The notes beneath the pieces are model-generated. The model had not been told where the DNA came from. It made no database searches and saw only the letters and a program-made list of their open reading frames with translations. Positions 16,502 through 26,752 of a stretch of DNA of 64,000 bases are shown here, piece by piece (within the stretch, counting starts at the first letter, position 1; every line of letters starts with the position of its first letter). A program made the position numbers and the translations under genes. This DNA is from JAJYUU01 sp963822955 (GTDB taxonomy: Bacteria > Actinomycetota > Actinomycetes > Streptosporangiales > Streptosporangiaceae), in the NCBI GenBank assembly GCA_963822955.1, contig CAWGJS010000008.1, positions 434,001 through 498,000 on the forward strand, given 5' to 3'.

Positions 16502-17769
16502 GCAGGGCTCGCACTAACTGCCGGCGCCTGCCCTGCGGCGGGAATCTGGGGTCGGCGGCGGATCGGGTCGGCGAGAGCAGCGGACAGTTCGCTAATCGCG
16601 CGCAGGGAGTGGCCGCTGACCACGGCGTCGCAGTACGGCCAGGCCGCCGCCATGCCGCCGGCCAGCGGCTGGTAGCCCGCGCTCTTAGTGCGCGGATTCA
16701 TCCAGACAATGCGGAACGCCACGAGCGACAGCCGCTGCATCTCGCGCCGGACGACCTCCGGATCTCCGGTGTCCCACCCATCGGAGATGATCAGGACAAC
16801 CGCGCCCCTGGCCATACCACGCCGGCCGTAGCGATCGTTGAACTCCTTCAGCGCCGCGCCGAGTCTGGTGCCGCCATGCCAGTCGGGCGCTGCCCGGCCC
16901 GCCCGCGCCAGCGCAACCGCCGGTGACGAGCGGGCTAGCGCCGTTGTCAGCCGGGTGAGCCTGGTCGCGAAGCTGAAGACCTCCGCGCCCGCGCCGCCGG
17001 CCGCGCAGTACAGCAGCTGGATCATCGCCCTGGCATAGGGCTCCATCGACCCCGAGATGTCGCACAGCACCACGAGCCGCCGGGGCTGCTTCACCGGCAC
17101 CTCGCCGATCAGCCGGAACGCATGACCGCCGGTGCGCCGGGCCTGCCGGAGCGTCGATCGAACGTCCGTCCGCGTGCCGCCGGGCCGCGGCTTGCGACGC
17201 CGGGACCGGCGGCTGGGCACTGCCAGCGTCATCTGGCGCATTGCCGCCGCCAGCTCGGAGAGCTCGGCCGGGGACAGCTCAGCGAAATCGGTGCCGGAGA
17301 GGCGCTCGGCCGGGCTGCCAACGTAGCGCTGCGATATCTCGCGGTCGGTGTCGCCAGGATCGCCGTCGGTGGTGTCCTGGATGGACAAGATGGTGCCCGC
17401 GTGCCGCCGTGCGGCAGTCGCAAGATCCGAGATATGGGCCGCCGGTGGCTGGCTGCCAAGCCCGGGGAGGATCGCGGCCAGGCTGGACTGCTGGTCGGGA
17501 GCGTCCGGCGAGCCGAAGACCCCGGCAAATACCACCCGCAGCGTCTCCGCCTGGTCCTTGCTCGACACCAGTGTCGCGAGCGCGCAGTCGAACAGCTCGC
17601 GCCTGGTCGACGGGTGGACCAGCGTCACGGCAGCCGCGAAACGCTCGGTGCGGCCCGGGCCGACAGGTAGCCCAGCCCGCCGCAGCGCTGCACCGAACCG
17701 CGCTGCTACCTCGGCCAGGTCACCCGGCTCAGCCAGGTCACCGGCTGCGACGTCGTACCGGTCACCCAT
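16498..17769 (-). CDS. VWA domain CoxE-family protein (system 1)
   Basis: A 423-residue cytoplasmic protein with a C-terminal von Willebrand A domain. The MIDAS motif is DISGSM (LVVLCDISGSMEPYARAM), with the threonine in GGTRLGAAL and the aspartate in LIISDGWDTGDP completing the metal site. The N-terminal half is the CoxE/VWA helical region. It overlaps the upstream MoxR gene by eight bases. In carboxidotrophs CoxD (MoxR ATPase) and CoxE (VWA) together mature the Mo-Cu site of CO dehydrogenase; I infer the same for this pair with the coxMSL set at 20.7-24.3 kb. A second pair lies at 33.6-35.6 kb. Confidence 0.88.
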   Translation of the reverse strand: MGDRYDVAAGDLAEPGDLAEVAARFGAALRRAGLPVGPGRTERFAAAVTLVHPSTRRELFDCALATLVSSKDQAETLRVVFAGVFGSPDAPDQQSSLAAILPGLGSQPPAAHISDLATAARRHAGTILSIQDTTDGDPGDTDREISQRYVGSPAERLSGTDFAELSPAELSELAAAMRQMTLAVPSRRSRRRKPRPGGTRTDVRSTLRQARRTGGHAFRLIGEVPVKQPRRLVVLCDISGSMEPYARAMIQLLYCAAGGAGAEVFSFATRLTRLTTALARSSPAVALARAGRAAPDWHGGTRLGAALKEFNDRYGRRGMARGAVVLIISDGWDTGDPEVVRREMQRLSLVAFRIVWMNPRTKSAGYQPLAGGMAAAWPYCDAVVSGHSLRAISELSAALADPIRRRPQIPAAGQAPAVSASPA

Positions 17770-18664
17770 CGCCGCTGCCGTGGCCGACCACAGCCGCGAA
17801 ATCGGCGGCCGTGGCGGCCTGCAGGTCCTCGGCGTACTTCAGGACCGTCCCCATGGTCTGCCGTGCCGCGTTAGCGTCGAGCTCCGCCGCACCGAGAACG
17901 TGCAGTGCGTTCGTCCAGCTGATCGCTTCCGCGACGCCAGGCGGCTTGGCCAGGTCAAGCCCGCGAAGGCGGCGCACGCCCGCCGCGACCTGGGACGCCA
18001 GCCGCTCGCTGGCCGCGGGCACGCGCCGCCGGATAATCGCGGCGACCCTCGCAGTGTCGGGGTAGTCGATCCAGTGGTACAGGCACCGCCGCTTCAGGGC
18101 GTCGTGCAGGTCCCTGGTCCGGTTCGAGGTCAGGACGACCACCGGCGGGTAGGCGGCCCTGCGGGTGCCGAGCTCCGGAATGGTCACCGCCGACTCGGCC
18201 AGCAGCTCGAACAGGAACGCCTCGAACTCATCGTCGCCGCGGTCGACCTCGTCGATCAGCAGCACCGCCGGCCGCGGCCCTGGGTGATCAAGCGCCGCAA
18301 GGAGCGGCCGTTCCAGCAGGTAGTCGTCGCTGAACAGGTCAGCCTCGCGAGGCATCTCGCCCCTGGCCTCGGCCAGCCGGATGGCGAGCAGCTGACGCGG
18401 ATAATTCCACTCGTAGAGCGCCTCAGCCGAGGTCAGTCCCTCGTAGCACTGCAGCCGGATCAGCGGGGTGTCGAGCACGGCAGCCAGGGCCTTGGCCGCT
18501 TCGGTCTTGCCGACGCCGGGCTCCCCCTCCAGCAGGATCGGCTGCCCCATCCGGGCAGCCAGGAACAGCGCGGTGCCGAGCGCCTCGTCCGCCAGGTAGC
18601 TGACGCCATCCAACTCGGCCACCAAGGTAGGTACATCCGGCAATTGCTCGGCGAGATCGCTCAT
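17762..18664 (-). CDS. MoxR-type AAA ATPase, CoxD-like (system 1)
   Basis: A 300-residue AAA+ ATPase. Walker A is GEPGVGKTEAAK (about residue 43), Walker B LLIDEVDRGDDEFEAF, sensor 1 VVLTSNRTRDLHDAL, arginine finger region KRRCLYHWIDYP, and the C-terminal lid LRGLDLAKPPGVAEAI. These match the CoxD branch of MoxR, whose partner is a VWA protein; that partner begins eight bases before this gene's stop. I place the start at ATG 18664 after GATGGGG; the frame opens further upstream but without a ribosome site and across the inverted repeat at 18732. Likely remodels the large CO dehydrogenase subunit during metal insertion. Confidence 0.9.
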   Translation of the reverse strand: MSDLAEQLPDVPTLVAELDGVSYLADEALGTALFLAARMGQPILLEGEPGVGKTEAAKALAAVLDTPLIRLQCYEGLTSAEALYEWNYPRQLLAIRLAEARGEMPREADLFSDDYLLERPLLAALDHPGPRPAVLLIDEVDRGDDEFEAFLFELLAESAVTIPELGTRRAAYPPVVVLTSNRTRDLHDALKRRCLYHWIDYPDTARVAAIIRRRVPAASERLASQVAAGVRRLRGLDLAKPPGVAEAISWTNALHVLGAAELDANAARQTMGTVLKYAEDLQAATAADFAAVVGHGSGDG

Positions 18665-18731
18665 ATCCCCATCATCTACAAGAAGGTTCGTGACCGTTAG
18701 CCGCGGCGGAGGAGTCTCCGCGGTCTCCCAG

Positions 18732-18787
18732 CATGATCGTTGTGAATCTAGCGGGCCCATAGCACCCCTCATTCAACAACGATCATG
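18732..18787. repeat. Long inverted repeat between divergent genes
   Basis: CATGATCGTTGTGAAT (18732-18747) is mirrored by ATTCAACAACGATCATG (18771-18787): 16 pairs with a single bulged base and a 23-base loop. It lies between the MoxR gene (minus) and the secreted protein gene (plus), so it is not a terminator for either. It may be an operator, a structured 5' element or a small mobile-element relic. The rest of 18665-18958 shows no gene. Confidence 0.7.
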
Positions 18788-18958
18788 GACCGCACGCTGG
18801 CGCCTGGGTCTGACCTCGGTTCTAGCTCTCCCGACGCGGCAAAGATTCCGCGGCCCGCAAGTCACGGCACTGGATGCCTTTTGCGGTTCAGGTGGATTCG
18901 CTATGATCAGCCCGATTTCGACGCCGGTCCGGCGCGATAAAGCCGCCTGGGAGCCTCC

Positions 18959-20653
18959 GTGCGTATGCGCCGCTCGACTGTCAGAACCATCAAGGTCGTC
19001 CTGGCCGCGACCGCGATCCTGCTCGGGGGCGCGCTCGCGGCCGAGCCGGCGGCCATGGCCGGATCCGGCTACATCACCGTGGTCGGCAACGCAACCAGCC
19101 CGCCTGACAACCCGGGGCTGCTCTCGATCGGGCTGGAAGCGAGCTCGGCGATCACCAGCGTGCAGGTGCAGATCGCCTTCGGCAGCACCAGCTATGCCCC
19201 GCCCGCGCTGCACCTCACTGGCGGCACGACCACCAACGGCACCTGGACAGTCCCGGCGCCGATCACGAGTGCAGAGCTGCCGCTGGGCGATTACTACGTC
19301 TACGTCACTGCGGCCGACTCGGGCGGCGACTCGATCACCGACGTGCAGGTCAGCCAGTGGAACTTCAATATCCAGCCGGCTCTCACGCTGAGCGCGACCC
19401 CCGATCAGGTCTCGGCCGACGGCCAGACAGTCACCATCTCCGGTACCGCCACCGGTGTCTACCCGGACAGCACGGCACCGACGTCGCAGCCCCTGGCCGG
19501 GCAGGCGGTCGAGGTCAGCACGCAAGGCGAGATATTCGGCGGTGTTTCCAGTTGGTCCGTCACGACCGCCAAGAACGGCAGTTTCAGCGTCACCACGCAG
19601 ACCGGCATGAGCTCGACCACCGAGACCGACACATTCGCCGCCGAGGTGGCACAGACGAGCACGATGGCGCAGGCAATCTCACCGACAGTGACCATCGAGC
19701 CGATAAAGGCTCCAGTCCGAGTCACTGCGACGGTGACGCCGCAATACCCGATCTGGGATCAGCCTGTCACGATGACCGGGTCGGTGACCGTTGAGGTCGA
19801 CGGCAGCTGGGTGCCGCTCCCCGATCCCTACGTCACCATCTCGAACAGCCAGGGTCCGATCCCGGCGACGGTCAGCTCAAGTGGTCAGTTCACCACGGCT
19901 CTTGAGTCCTACGAGGTCGGGCCGTGGCAGGTCCAGGCCAGCGGTGGCGCCTCTGACCCGTACGCGGGGTCGGCGACGGTCTCGGTACCAGCGCAAGGGC
20001 CGTATTACCAGGGGGCGCTGACCGGATTCACTGCCACGATCGATAAGTACGGGAACGTCAGCGTGACCGGCTGCGCAGAGAACACCACCATGGCGGCCGT
20101 CGGAGTCCCGGCAGCCACGAGAGTGGACGTTCAGTACGCGGCCAAGCCGAGCGGGCCCTGGCGGACGCTCGGGAGCATCGACACGACCAGCGCCGCCTGC
20201 GGGACGAACGCCGTCGGCGGGCACTTCAGCGGTTCCCTGCCCGGCCAGCTCGCTTCGGCGTACTACCGCGCGGCTGTGACGTCTGACCAGACCTACTTCG
20301 CACCCACGGCGACCAGCAGCGCCGTGCCCGCCTCGATCATCGTGACCAGGTTCGTCTCGTTCGCGGCCACGCCGCACAGGGTGAAGCGCGGTGCGAAGAT
20401 CACGGTGAGTGGCGTCCTGCAAGCTCTCGGCAAGTCCTGGCGGGGCTACGGCGATCAGGTCGTGGAGATCATCCTCAGGCCAGCGGGCAGCTCTCACTGG
20501 TACGTCGCTTACCGGGTCAAGGCGAATCGCAGCGGCCACTTCAGCAAGACGTTTGCCGACAAGTTCGGCACTGCGACCTGGTCGGCTGACTACAACGGCA
20601 ACAGCACGCACGCAGTAACGGGCGCCGCGACCGTCCGGATCCGGGTGACCTGA
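18959..20653 (+). CDS. Secreted protein with Ig-like beta repeats
   Basis: A 564-residue exported protein. The N-terminus is a Sec signal peptide: basic MRMRRSTVRTIKVV, a hydrophobic stretch, and a likely cleavage after AAEPAAMA (about residue 35). The mature part is rich in Thr, Ser, Gly and Ala and carries repeated beta-sandwich segments of the Ig/bacterial adhesion type, for example LSATPDQVSADGQTVTISGTA, ATVTPQYPIWDQPVTMTGSV and FAATPHRVKRGAKITVSGVLQ. No membrane anchor or sortase motif is seen. Start is GTG 18959 or ATG 18965. It lies between system 1 chaperones and coxL but in the opposite direction. Function unknown, probably cell surface or extracellular. Confidence 0.8.
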   Translation: MRMRRSTVRTIKVVLAATAILLGGALAAEPAAMAGSGYITVVGNATSPPDNPGLLSIGLEASSAITSVQVQIAFGSTSYAPPALHLTGGTTTNGTWTVPAPITSAELPLGDYYVYVTAADSGGDSITDVQVSQWNFNIQPALTLSATPDQVSADGQTVTISGTATGVYPDSTAPTSQPLAGQAVEVSTQGEIFGGVSSWSVTTAKNGSFSVTTQTGMSSTTETDTFAAEVAQTSTMAQAISPTVTIEPIKAPVRVTATVTPQYPIWDQPVTMTGSVTVEVDGSWVPLPDPYVTISNSQGPIPATVSSSGQFTTALESYEVGPWQVQASGGASDPYAGSATVSVPAQGPYYQGALTGFTATIDKYGNVSVTGCAENTTMAAVGVPAATRVDVQYAAKPSGPWRTLGSIDTTSAACGTNAVGGHFSGSLPGQLASAYYRAAVTSDQTYFAPTATSSAVPASIIVTRFVSFAATPHRVKRGAKITVSGVLQALGKSWRGYGDQVVEIILRPAGSSHWYVAYRVKANRSGHFSKTFADKFGTATWSADYNGNSTHAVTGAATVRIRVT

Positions 20654-20656
20654 GCG

Positions 20657-23007
20657 TCAGCTCAGGGCCAGGTCGGAGCGGACGGGCCGACCCTGGATGG
20701 CACACCACACGTTGGCGGGGGTCAGCGGCATGTCGGCGTGCACGACGCCGAACGGGGCCAGCGCGTCGATGACCGAGTTGACCACGGCGGCCGGCGACCC
20801 GACCGTGGCTGATTCGCCTATTCCCTTGGCCCCGATCGGGTGGTGCGGCGACGGCGTGACGGTCGCGCCGAGCTCAGGCGAGGGGCACTCCATCGACGTC
20901 GGGAGCAGGTAATCCATGAACGACCCGGCCAGGCAGTTTCCGAGCTCGTCGAAGACGATCTGCTGCATGAGCGCCATCCCGATGCCGTCCGCCAGCCCGC
21001 GGTGCACCTGACCGGCCACGATCATCGGGTTGATCCGGACGCCGCAGTCGTCAACGGCGATGAACCGGCGCACCTTCACCACGCCGGTGGCCGGGTCGAC
21101 GTCGGTCACGCAGATGTAGGCCCCGAAGGGGAACGTGAGATTCGGCGGGTTATATACCGCTGCGGCGTCCAGGTGACCCTCGATGCCGTCGGGCAGCGCC
21201 AGCGAGGAGTGCGCGGCCATCGCGATCTCGGCGATTCCCGCGCCCTGCTCCGGGTCCCCCCGGACCCGCCACTTTCCGTCCAGCCATTCGAGGTCGTCTG
21301 CGGATACCTCGAGCATCGCCGCCGCCACCAGCCGGGCCCGATCGCGGACCTTGCGGGAGGCCATCACTGCGGCCGCCCCCGAGACCGGAGTGGACCGCGA
21401 GCCGTACGTCCCGAGGCCGAACGGGGTGCGGTCGGTATCGCCGTGCACCACCTCCACGTCATCCGGCGCCAGCCCGAGTTCCTGGGCGACGATCTGCGCG
21501 AACGTTGTCTCGTGGCCCTGCCCCTGGGTCTGCGCCGAGATCGACAGCACCGCCTTGCCTGTCGGGTGCACCCGCAGGTCGGCACCGTCGGCCATGCCGA
21601 GCCCGAGGATGTCCATGTGCTCGCGCGGCCCAGCGCCGACGCCTTCGGTGAAGAAGCTGAGCCCGATGCCCATGTACTCGCCGCGCGCCCGCCGTTCGGC
21701 CTGCTCGCGCCGCAGTTCGTCGTAGCCGGCGATCTCCATCGCCAGTGCCAGCGCCCGCGGGTAATCGCCGGAGTCGTACTGCCAGCCCGTCGGGCAGGTG
21801 TAGGGAAACTGCTCGGGCCGCAGCAGGTTCCGCATCCGCAGTTCCGCGGGATCCATGCCGAGCTCGCGGGCGAGCATGTCGGTCAGCCGCTCGACCAGGT
21901 ACACCGCCTCAGTGATGCGGAACGAGCAGGAGTACGCGACACCGCCTGGCGCCTTGTTCGTGTAGATGCCAGTCACCTCACAGAAGGCCGCCTGCAGGTC
22001 GTAGGAGCCGGTGAAGATGTGGAAGAAGCCGGCCGGGAACTTCGTCGGCTGGGCGGTCGCATTGAAGGCGCCATGGTCGGCCAGCACCCTGGCTCGCAGG
22101 CCGAGGATCTTGCCGTCGCGGCTGGCCGCGATCTCCCCGTGCATGTGATAGTCGCGGGCGAAGCAAGTCGACATCAGGTTCTCCGACCGGTCCTCCACCC
22201 ACTTCACCGGCCGGCCGGTGACCATCGACCCGACGATGGCGCACAGGTAGCCGGGATAGACCGGCGCCTTGTTGCCGAACGCGCCGCCGATGTCAGGCGA
22301 CACGATCCGGATCTTGTGCTCGGGCAGCCCGGTCACCATCGCGAGCAGGGTCCGGTGGGCGTGCGGTGCCTGAGTCGTCGACCACAGCGTCAGGCGCTCG
22401 CTCACCGCATTGAAATCAGCGACGATGCCGCAGGTCTCCAGGGGAGCAGGATGGGAACGAGGGTAGATCATGTCGCCGCCGACGATCACGTCCGCGGCCG
22501 CGAACACCGCATCGGCGGCGGCCCTGTCTCCTGCGGTCCAGTCGAAGATGTGGTTGTCCGTGCGCCCGGGCAGGTCATCGCGGACTACGGGAGCTTCCGG
22601 CGTCAGGGCGGTCAGTGCGTCGACGACCGGCGGCAGGGACTCGTACTCAACCGTGATCAGCTCGAGCGCGTCCCTGGCTGCGTACCGGTCCCGGGCGATG
22701 ACGAAGGCAATCTCCTGGCCCTGGAACCGGACCTTGTCGGTGGCCAGCACCGCCTGCACGTCGGCCGCCAGGGTAGGCATCCAGGCCAGGCCGCGCTCGG
22801 CCAGGTCCGCGCCGGTCAGGACGGCCTCGACTTTCGGATGGGCAAGGGCCGCGGTGGCGTCCACCGAGACGATCCGGGCGTGAGCGACCGGGCTGCGCAG
22901 GATCGCGCCGTGCAGCATGCCGGGCAGACTGACGTCGTCCACGAACGTGCCCTGGCCCCGGACGAACCGGGCGTCTTCCTTGCGGCCGAGCGGCCCGTAC
23001 GCCGAGC

Positions 23008-23011
<4 letters not shown>
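20657..23011 (-). CDS. coxL: Form I-like CO dehydrogenase large subunit, AYSCSFR variant (system 1)
   Basis: A 784-residue molybdopterin-binding subunit of the xanthine oxidase family. Mo-cofactor motifs include FQGQEIAFVIA, GGAFGNKAPVYPGY, GQGHETTFAQI, SRSTPVSGAA and the C-terminal catalytic glutamate in AKGIGESATVGSP. The active-site loop at 21917-21937 reads AYSCSFR (Ser361, Cys362); form I CO dehydrogenase has AYRCSFR and form II AYRGAGR. The copper-binding cysteine is kept, but the preceding arginine is serine. Its start overlaps coxS in ATGA, completing the M-S-L order of form I operons. It may oxidise CO with altered affinity or another small substrate. Confidence 0.92.
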
Positions 23012-23471
<460 letters not shown>

Positions 23472-23475
<4 letters not shown>

Positions 23476-24347
23476 GCCGTCGCGCCCCGGGCGCGGGCCA
23501 CCGCCGTATGCAGCACCCTGGTCGTGAGCTCGCGGGCCAGGTGCCGCTTGTAATCGGCCGGACCGCGCTGGTCGGACACTGGCCGGCAGTGCTCCGCGGC
23601 AATCTCGCCCGCCCTGGCCAGGGTCTGCGCGCTGGCTCGCTGACCGCGCAGGTACTCCTCGGCCTCGGCAGCCACGAAGTGCGCAGCCCCGACCGCTGCC
23701 AGGCCGATCCCCGCGTCGGCAATCACGTCGCCGTTAAGCCAGACCGCGGCCCCGGCGGCACCGACGGGCCAGTCACCGGCCCGCCGTGACACCTTCTGAT
23801 ATCCGCTGCCGCCCCCCGGCCGGATCGGGAGCCTGATCTCCGTGAGCAGTTCCGACGGTCCGATCACGGTCTCGTACGGCCCGGTGTGGAACTCGCGCGC
23901 CGACACCTCACGGGTGCCGTCCCGGCCGCGGATGACCATCGTTCCCTTCATCGCGGCGAATGCGGCTGACAGGTCTTCCGAAGGGTCGGCCTGGCACAGC
24001 GAGCCGCCCACGGTGCCCCAGTTTCTGACGACCGGGTCGGCGATCACGCGCTCCGCGTCGTGCAAGATCGCGAAGTGCTCGCCCGCGATCTGCGAGTCCA
24101 GCAGCTGCGCATGCCGGGCCAAAGTGCCAATCCGCAGTTCAGCACCAGTTAGGTTGATATAGCAGAGGTCGGTGATGCCGTTGATATCAACCAGCACTTC
24201 TGGCTGGGCCAGCCGCAGCTTCATCATCGGTATCAGGCTGTGCCCGCCGGCCAGGATCCGCGCCGCCGAGCCGTACCGCGCCAGCAGGGTGAGCGCATGC
24301 TCGACGCTCGTGGCCTTCTCGTATTCGACCTGCGCGGGTACCTGCAC
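23472..24347 (-). CDS. coxM: CO dehydrogenase medium FAD subunit (system 1)
   Basis: A 291-residue FAD-binding subunit. The FAD signature RILAGGHSLIPMMKLRLAQP (about residues 27-46) and the second FAD loop IADPVVRNWGTVGGSLCQADPSED (about 100-123) are intact; the C-terminal CO_deh_flav_C domain follows. It accepts electrons from coxS and would pass them to a quinone or other acceptor. GTG 24347 has GGAGGGCGG upstream. It is the first gene of the operon and is divergent from the LysR gene, with 60 bases between the two starts. Confidence 0.93.
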
Positions 24348-24407
24348 CGAACCGCCCTCCGTCCGCCTGGGTGTGAAGCGCCGCGCCCGGTCTGCCGGGA
24401 TACGGCC

Positions 24408-25355
24408 ATGACGCTGACCCAGCTCAACGCGTTCGTCCTGGTCGCCCGGCTCGGCTCGGTCACGGCCGCGGCCAGCGCGCTCGGGGTCAGCGAGCCTGCC
24501 GTGTCGCAAGCGCTGACGGCGCTGCGGCAGCACCTCGGCGACCAGCTGATCACGCGCGGCCCGGCCGGGATGACGCTGACGCCGGGCGGCTCGCGGCTGC
24601 TCGCCACCGCCTCGCAGATCGTCGTTCTCGGCGCCGAGGCGCATGCCGCGGTGCGAGCCGCGCAGGGCGCGCCGGAGCAGCTGCGAGTGGTGGCGACCTC
24701 GACCTTCGCCGAGTTTGTCGCAGGCCCGCTGCTGGAGGCGTTCACCCGGCGTTTTCCAGGTTCGGTGGAGGTGTCAACCGGCGTCGCGGTCTCGGGCGAG
24801 CAGGCAGTGCTCGTCGCCAACCGGCTGGCCGACGTCGGCTTCGGGCCGGGCGTGACCGTCGAGCCGTCCATGCCGATTGTCAGCGAGCCCATTTTCAAGT
24901 ACCGCATGGTCGTGGTCACGGCTCGCCAGTCGCGGCCGCGCGGCGCGGCGCGCAGCTGGCGCTGGCTGGTGAACCCGTCCGGCGCCGATCCGGGCAGCGC
25001 GACGGGCCAGCTGCTCGCCCAGATCGGGGTGCCGGAGAGCAACATCCGGATGTTCCCCAGCCAGACCGCGGCCTGGGCGGCGGCGGCGGACGGGGCGGGC
25101 GTCGCTCCTGCGATCGAGCACCTGGTGTCGCACCAGCTCCGGCGCGGCGAGCTGTCGCTGGTCGAGCTGCCTGGCGTGCCGGTCGAGGCCTGCTGGTATG
25201 CGACGCTGCTGGAGCGCGAGCACCGCAGCGCCGCAGCCAGCTCGCTCCGCCGGTTCCTGACGACTCCCGAGGCCATGCAGCTGATGCGCTCGCCATCGGC
25301 CGGGGTGCCGCCGTCCAGGTTCCGGCCACCGGTGTACGTCACGATATGGAGCTGA
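24408..25355 (+). CDS. LysR-type transcriptional regulator
   Basis: A 315-residue LysR protein. The winged helix-turn-helix is at residues 1-60 (TLTQLNAFVLVARLGSVTAAASALGVSEPAVSQALTALRQHLGDQL), followed by the periplasmic-binding-like co-inducer domain. ATG 24408 starts the HTH directly. It is divergent from coxM of system 1 and lies upstream of, and in the same direction as, the system 2 operon, so it is well placed to control either or both. The inducer (CO or a metabolite) is not known. A palindrome that could be its site lies just 3' of the gene. Confidence 0.93.
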   Translation: MTLTQLNAFVLVARLGSVTAAASALGVSEPAVSQALTALRQHLGDQLITRGPAGMTLTPGGSRLLATASQIVVLGAEAHAAVRAAQGAPEQLRVVATSTFAEFVAGPLLEAFTRRFPGSVEVSTGVAVSGEQAVLVANRLADVGFGPGVTVEPSMPIVSEPIFKYRMVVVTARQSRPRGAARSWRWLVNPSGADPGSATGQLLAQIGVPESNIRMFPSQTAAWAAAADGAGVAPAIEHLVSHQLRRGELSLVELPGVPVEACWYATLLEREHRSAAASSLRRFLTTPEAMQLMRSPSAGVPPSRFRPPVYVTIWS

Positions 25356-25362
25356 AAATCCT

Positions 25363-25374
25363 GTATTTGAATAC
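25363..25374. promoter_or_regulatory. Palindrome upstream of the system 2 operon
   Basis: GTATTTGAATAC has perfect five-base arms around TG and lies in an AT-rich patch 160 bases before the first gene of the system 2 operon. Its shape resembles the T-N11-A type sites bound by LysR regulators, and the LysR gene ends eight bases before it. TTGACT near 25412 could be a -35 element. Confidence 0.35.
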
Positions 25375-25535
25375 CTTTTCTGCCTGGCGAGCTGCTTAGT
25401 TAAGCGACAGCTTATTGACTAGTTGCCTCAGCGCAACCAAGGGTGCACGATGCAATTCCACGTCACCAGGCTGGGCTGTCAGCTGGCATCCGCTGTGAAC
25501 TGGCAGCAGCCGCCGGCCGTGCTAGGAGCATGAAT

Positions 25536-25844
25536 ATGCGGATCGAGTCCGACGGCAAGAGCAGGGGCAATCCGCGGTTGTACGAGCTCATCGAGCACGC
25601 ACCCAAGACCGGGAAGAGCCCGACGGTCTGGGCCTGGCCCGAGCTGATCGACTATCTCAAGATCGCCGGGCAGCCAGTATCCGGGCCGTGGCCGCCCCAT
25701 CAGGAGCCACGGCCTGACCCCGATTACGAGTCCGGGCCCGTGGCTGTCTCCGACCCGGCATCGCAGCCCCGCGCCCGCCGCGAGCCGGACGCACCCCCTC
25801 AGCCGGACGCCCGGCTGATCAGCGCCATGCGCTACTCCCGCTAA
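25536..25844 (+). CDS. Unknown 102-aa protein heading the system 2 operon
   Basis: I do not recognise this protein. The N-terminal half is well ordered in appearance (SKGNPR-like start, then LYELIEHAPKTGKSPTVWAW and PELIDYLKIAGQPVSGPWPP), with several tryptophans; the C-terminal half is proline- and aspartate-rich and probably disordered, ending in RLISAMRYSR. No signal peptide or membrane segment. ATG 25536 has AGGAG seven bases upstream; the ATG at 25530 is too close to it. It precedes coxM by 15 bases, so it is part of the CO dehydrogenase operon and may be an assembly or regulatory factor. Confidence 0.7.
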   Translation: MRIESDGKSRGNPRLYELIEHAPKTGKSPTVWAWPELIDYLKIAGQPVSGPWPPHQEPRPDPDYESGPVAVSDPASQPRARREPDAPPQPDARLISAMRYSR

Positions 25845-25859
25845 GACCGGAGGGAACGT

Positions 25860-26750
25860 ATGTACCCGTCGCGGTTCCGTTACGAGGCACCGCAGTCGCT
25901 GGCAGAAGCAATCGGGCTGCTGCACGATGGCGGCGACTACGCCAAGGTGCTGGCCGGCGGCCAGAGCCTGGTGCCGCTGATGAAGCTCCGCTTCGCCGCG
26001 CCCGAGCTGGTCGTCGACATCAACAACGTGCCCGGCCTCAGCTACCACCGCAGCGATCCCGACGGCACGCTCCGGATCGGCGCGCTCTGCCGCCATGCGG
26101 ACCTGGAGCGCTCCGCGCTGCTGGCCACCACGCAGCCAACGATGGCGGCTGCTGCGCCGCTCATTGCTGACCCGGTCGTGCGCAACCGGGGCACCCTGGT
26201 CGGCTCCCTCTGTCACGCAGACCCGCAGGGCGACTGGGCCTCGGTTGTCACGGCGCTCGGCGGATCGGTCGTTGCCCAGGGCCCGGCCGGCCGCCGGTCG
26301 ATTCCGATGACCGAGTTCGTCACCGGCCCGTTCGAGAGCGCGCTCGGGCCCGACGAGATCGCCGTCGAGGCGGTCATCCCAGCTGCCCAGGCCACGCGGG
26401 CCGGCGGCTACCTGAAGCTCGAGCGGCGGGTGGGTGACTTCGCCACGGTCGGAGTCGCGGTCGCGATCGAGATTTCTGACTCGGTCGTGACAAGGGCTGG
26501 CATCGCGCTCACGGGCGTCGGCGGCTCGACGATCGCGGCCACCGAGGCTGCGGCGGCACTGACCGGGCGGCCCCTGACGGCCGACTCGATCAGCGAGGCC
26601 GCGCAGCTCGCGGCCGCGGCGGCCCGGCCGCGGACAGATCACCGCGGCAGCGCCGAGTACAAGCGGCACATGGTGGCAACGTTCGTCGAGCGCATCCTGG
26701 GCAGAGCCGGCCAGGGGCACGGCGGCGAGCCGGCGGAAAGGGCGGCCTGA
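25860..26750 (+). CDS. coxM: CO dehydrogenase medium FAD subunit (system 2)
   Basis: A 296-residue FAD subunit. FAD motifs KVLAGGQSLVPLMKLRFAAP (about residues 32-51) and IADPVVRNRGTLVGSLCHADPQGD (about 101-124) are complete, and the C-terminal domain keeps GYLKLERRVGDFATVGVA. GGAGGG lies ten bases before ATG 25860. Compared with system 1 the FAD loops are nearly the same, showing the two sets are paralogous. It is followed by coxS after two bases. Confidence 0.96.
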   Translation: MYPSRFRYEAPQSLAEAIGLLHDGGDYAKVLAGGQSLVPLMKLRFAAPELVVDINNVPGLSYHRSDPDGTLRIGALCRHADLERSALLATTQPTMAAAAPLIADPVVRNRGTLVGSLCHADPQGDWASVVTALGGSVVAQGPAGRRSIPMTEFVTGPFESALGPDEIAVEAVIPAAQATRAGGYLKLERRVGDFATVGVAVAIEISDSVVTRAGIALTGVGGSTIAATEAAAALTGRPLTADSISEAAQLAAAAARPRTDHRGSAEYKRHMVATFVERILGRAGQGHGGEPAERAA

Positions 26751-26752
26751 TC

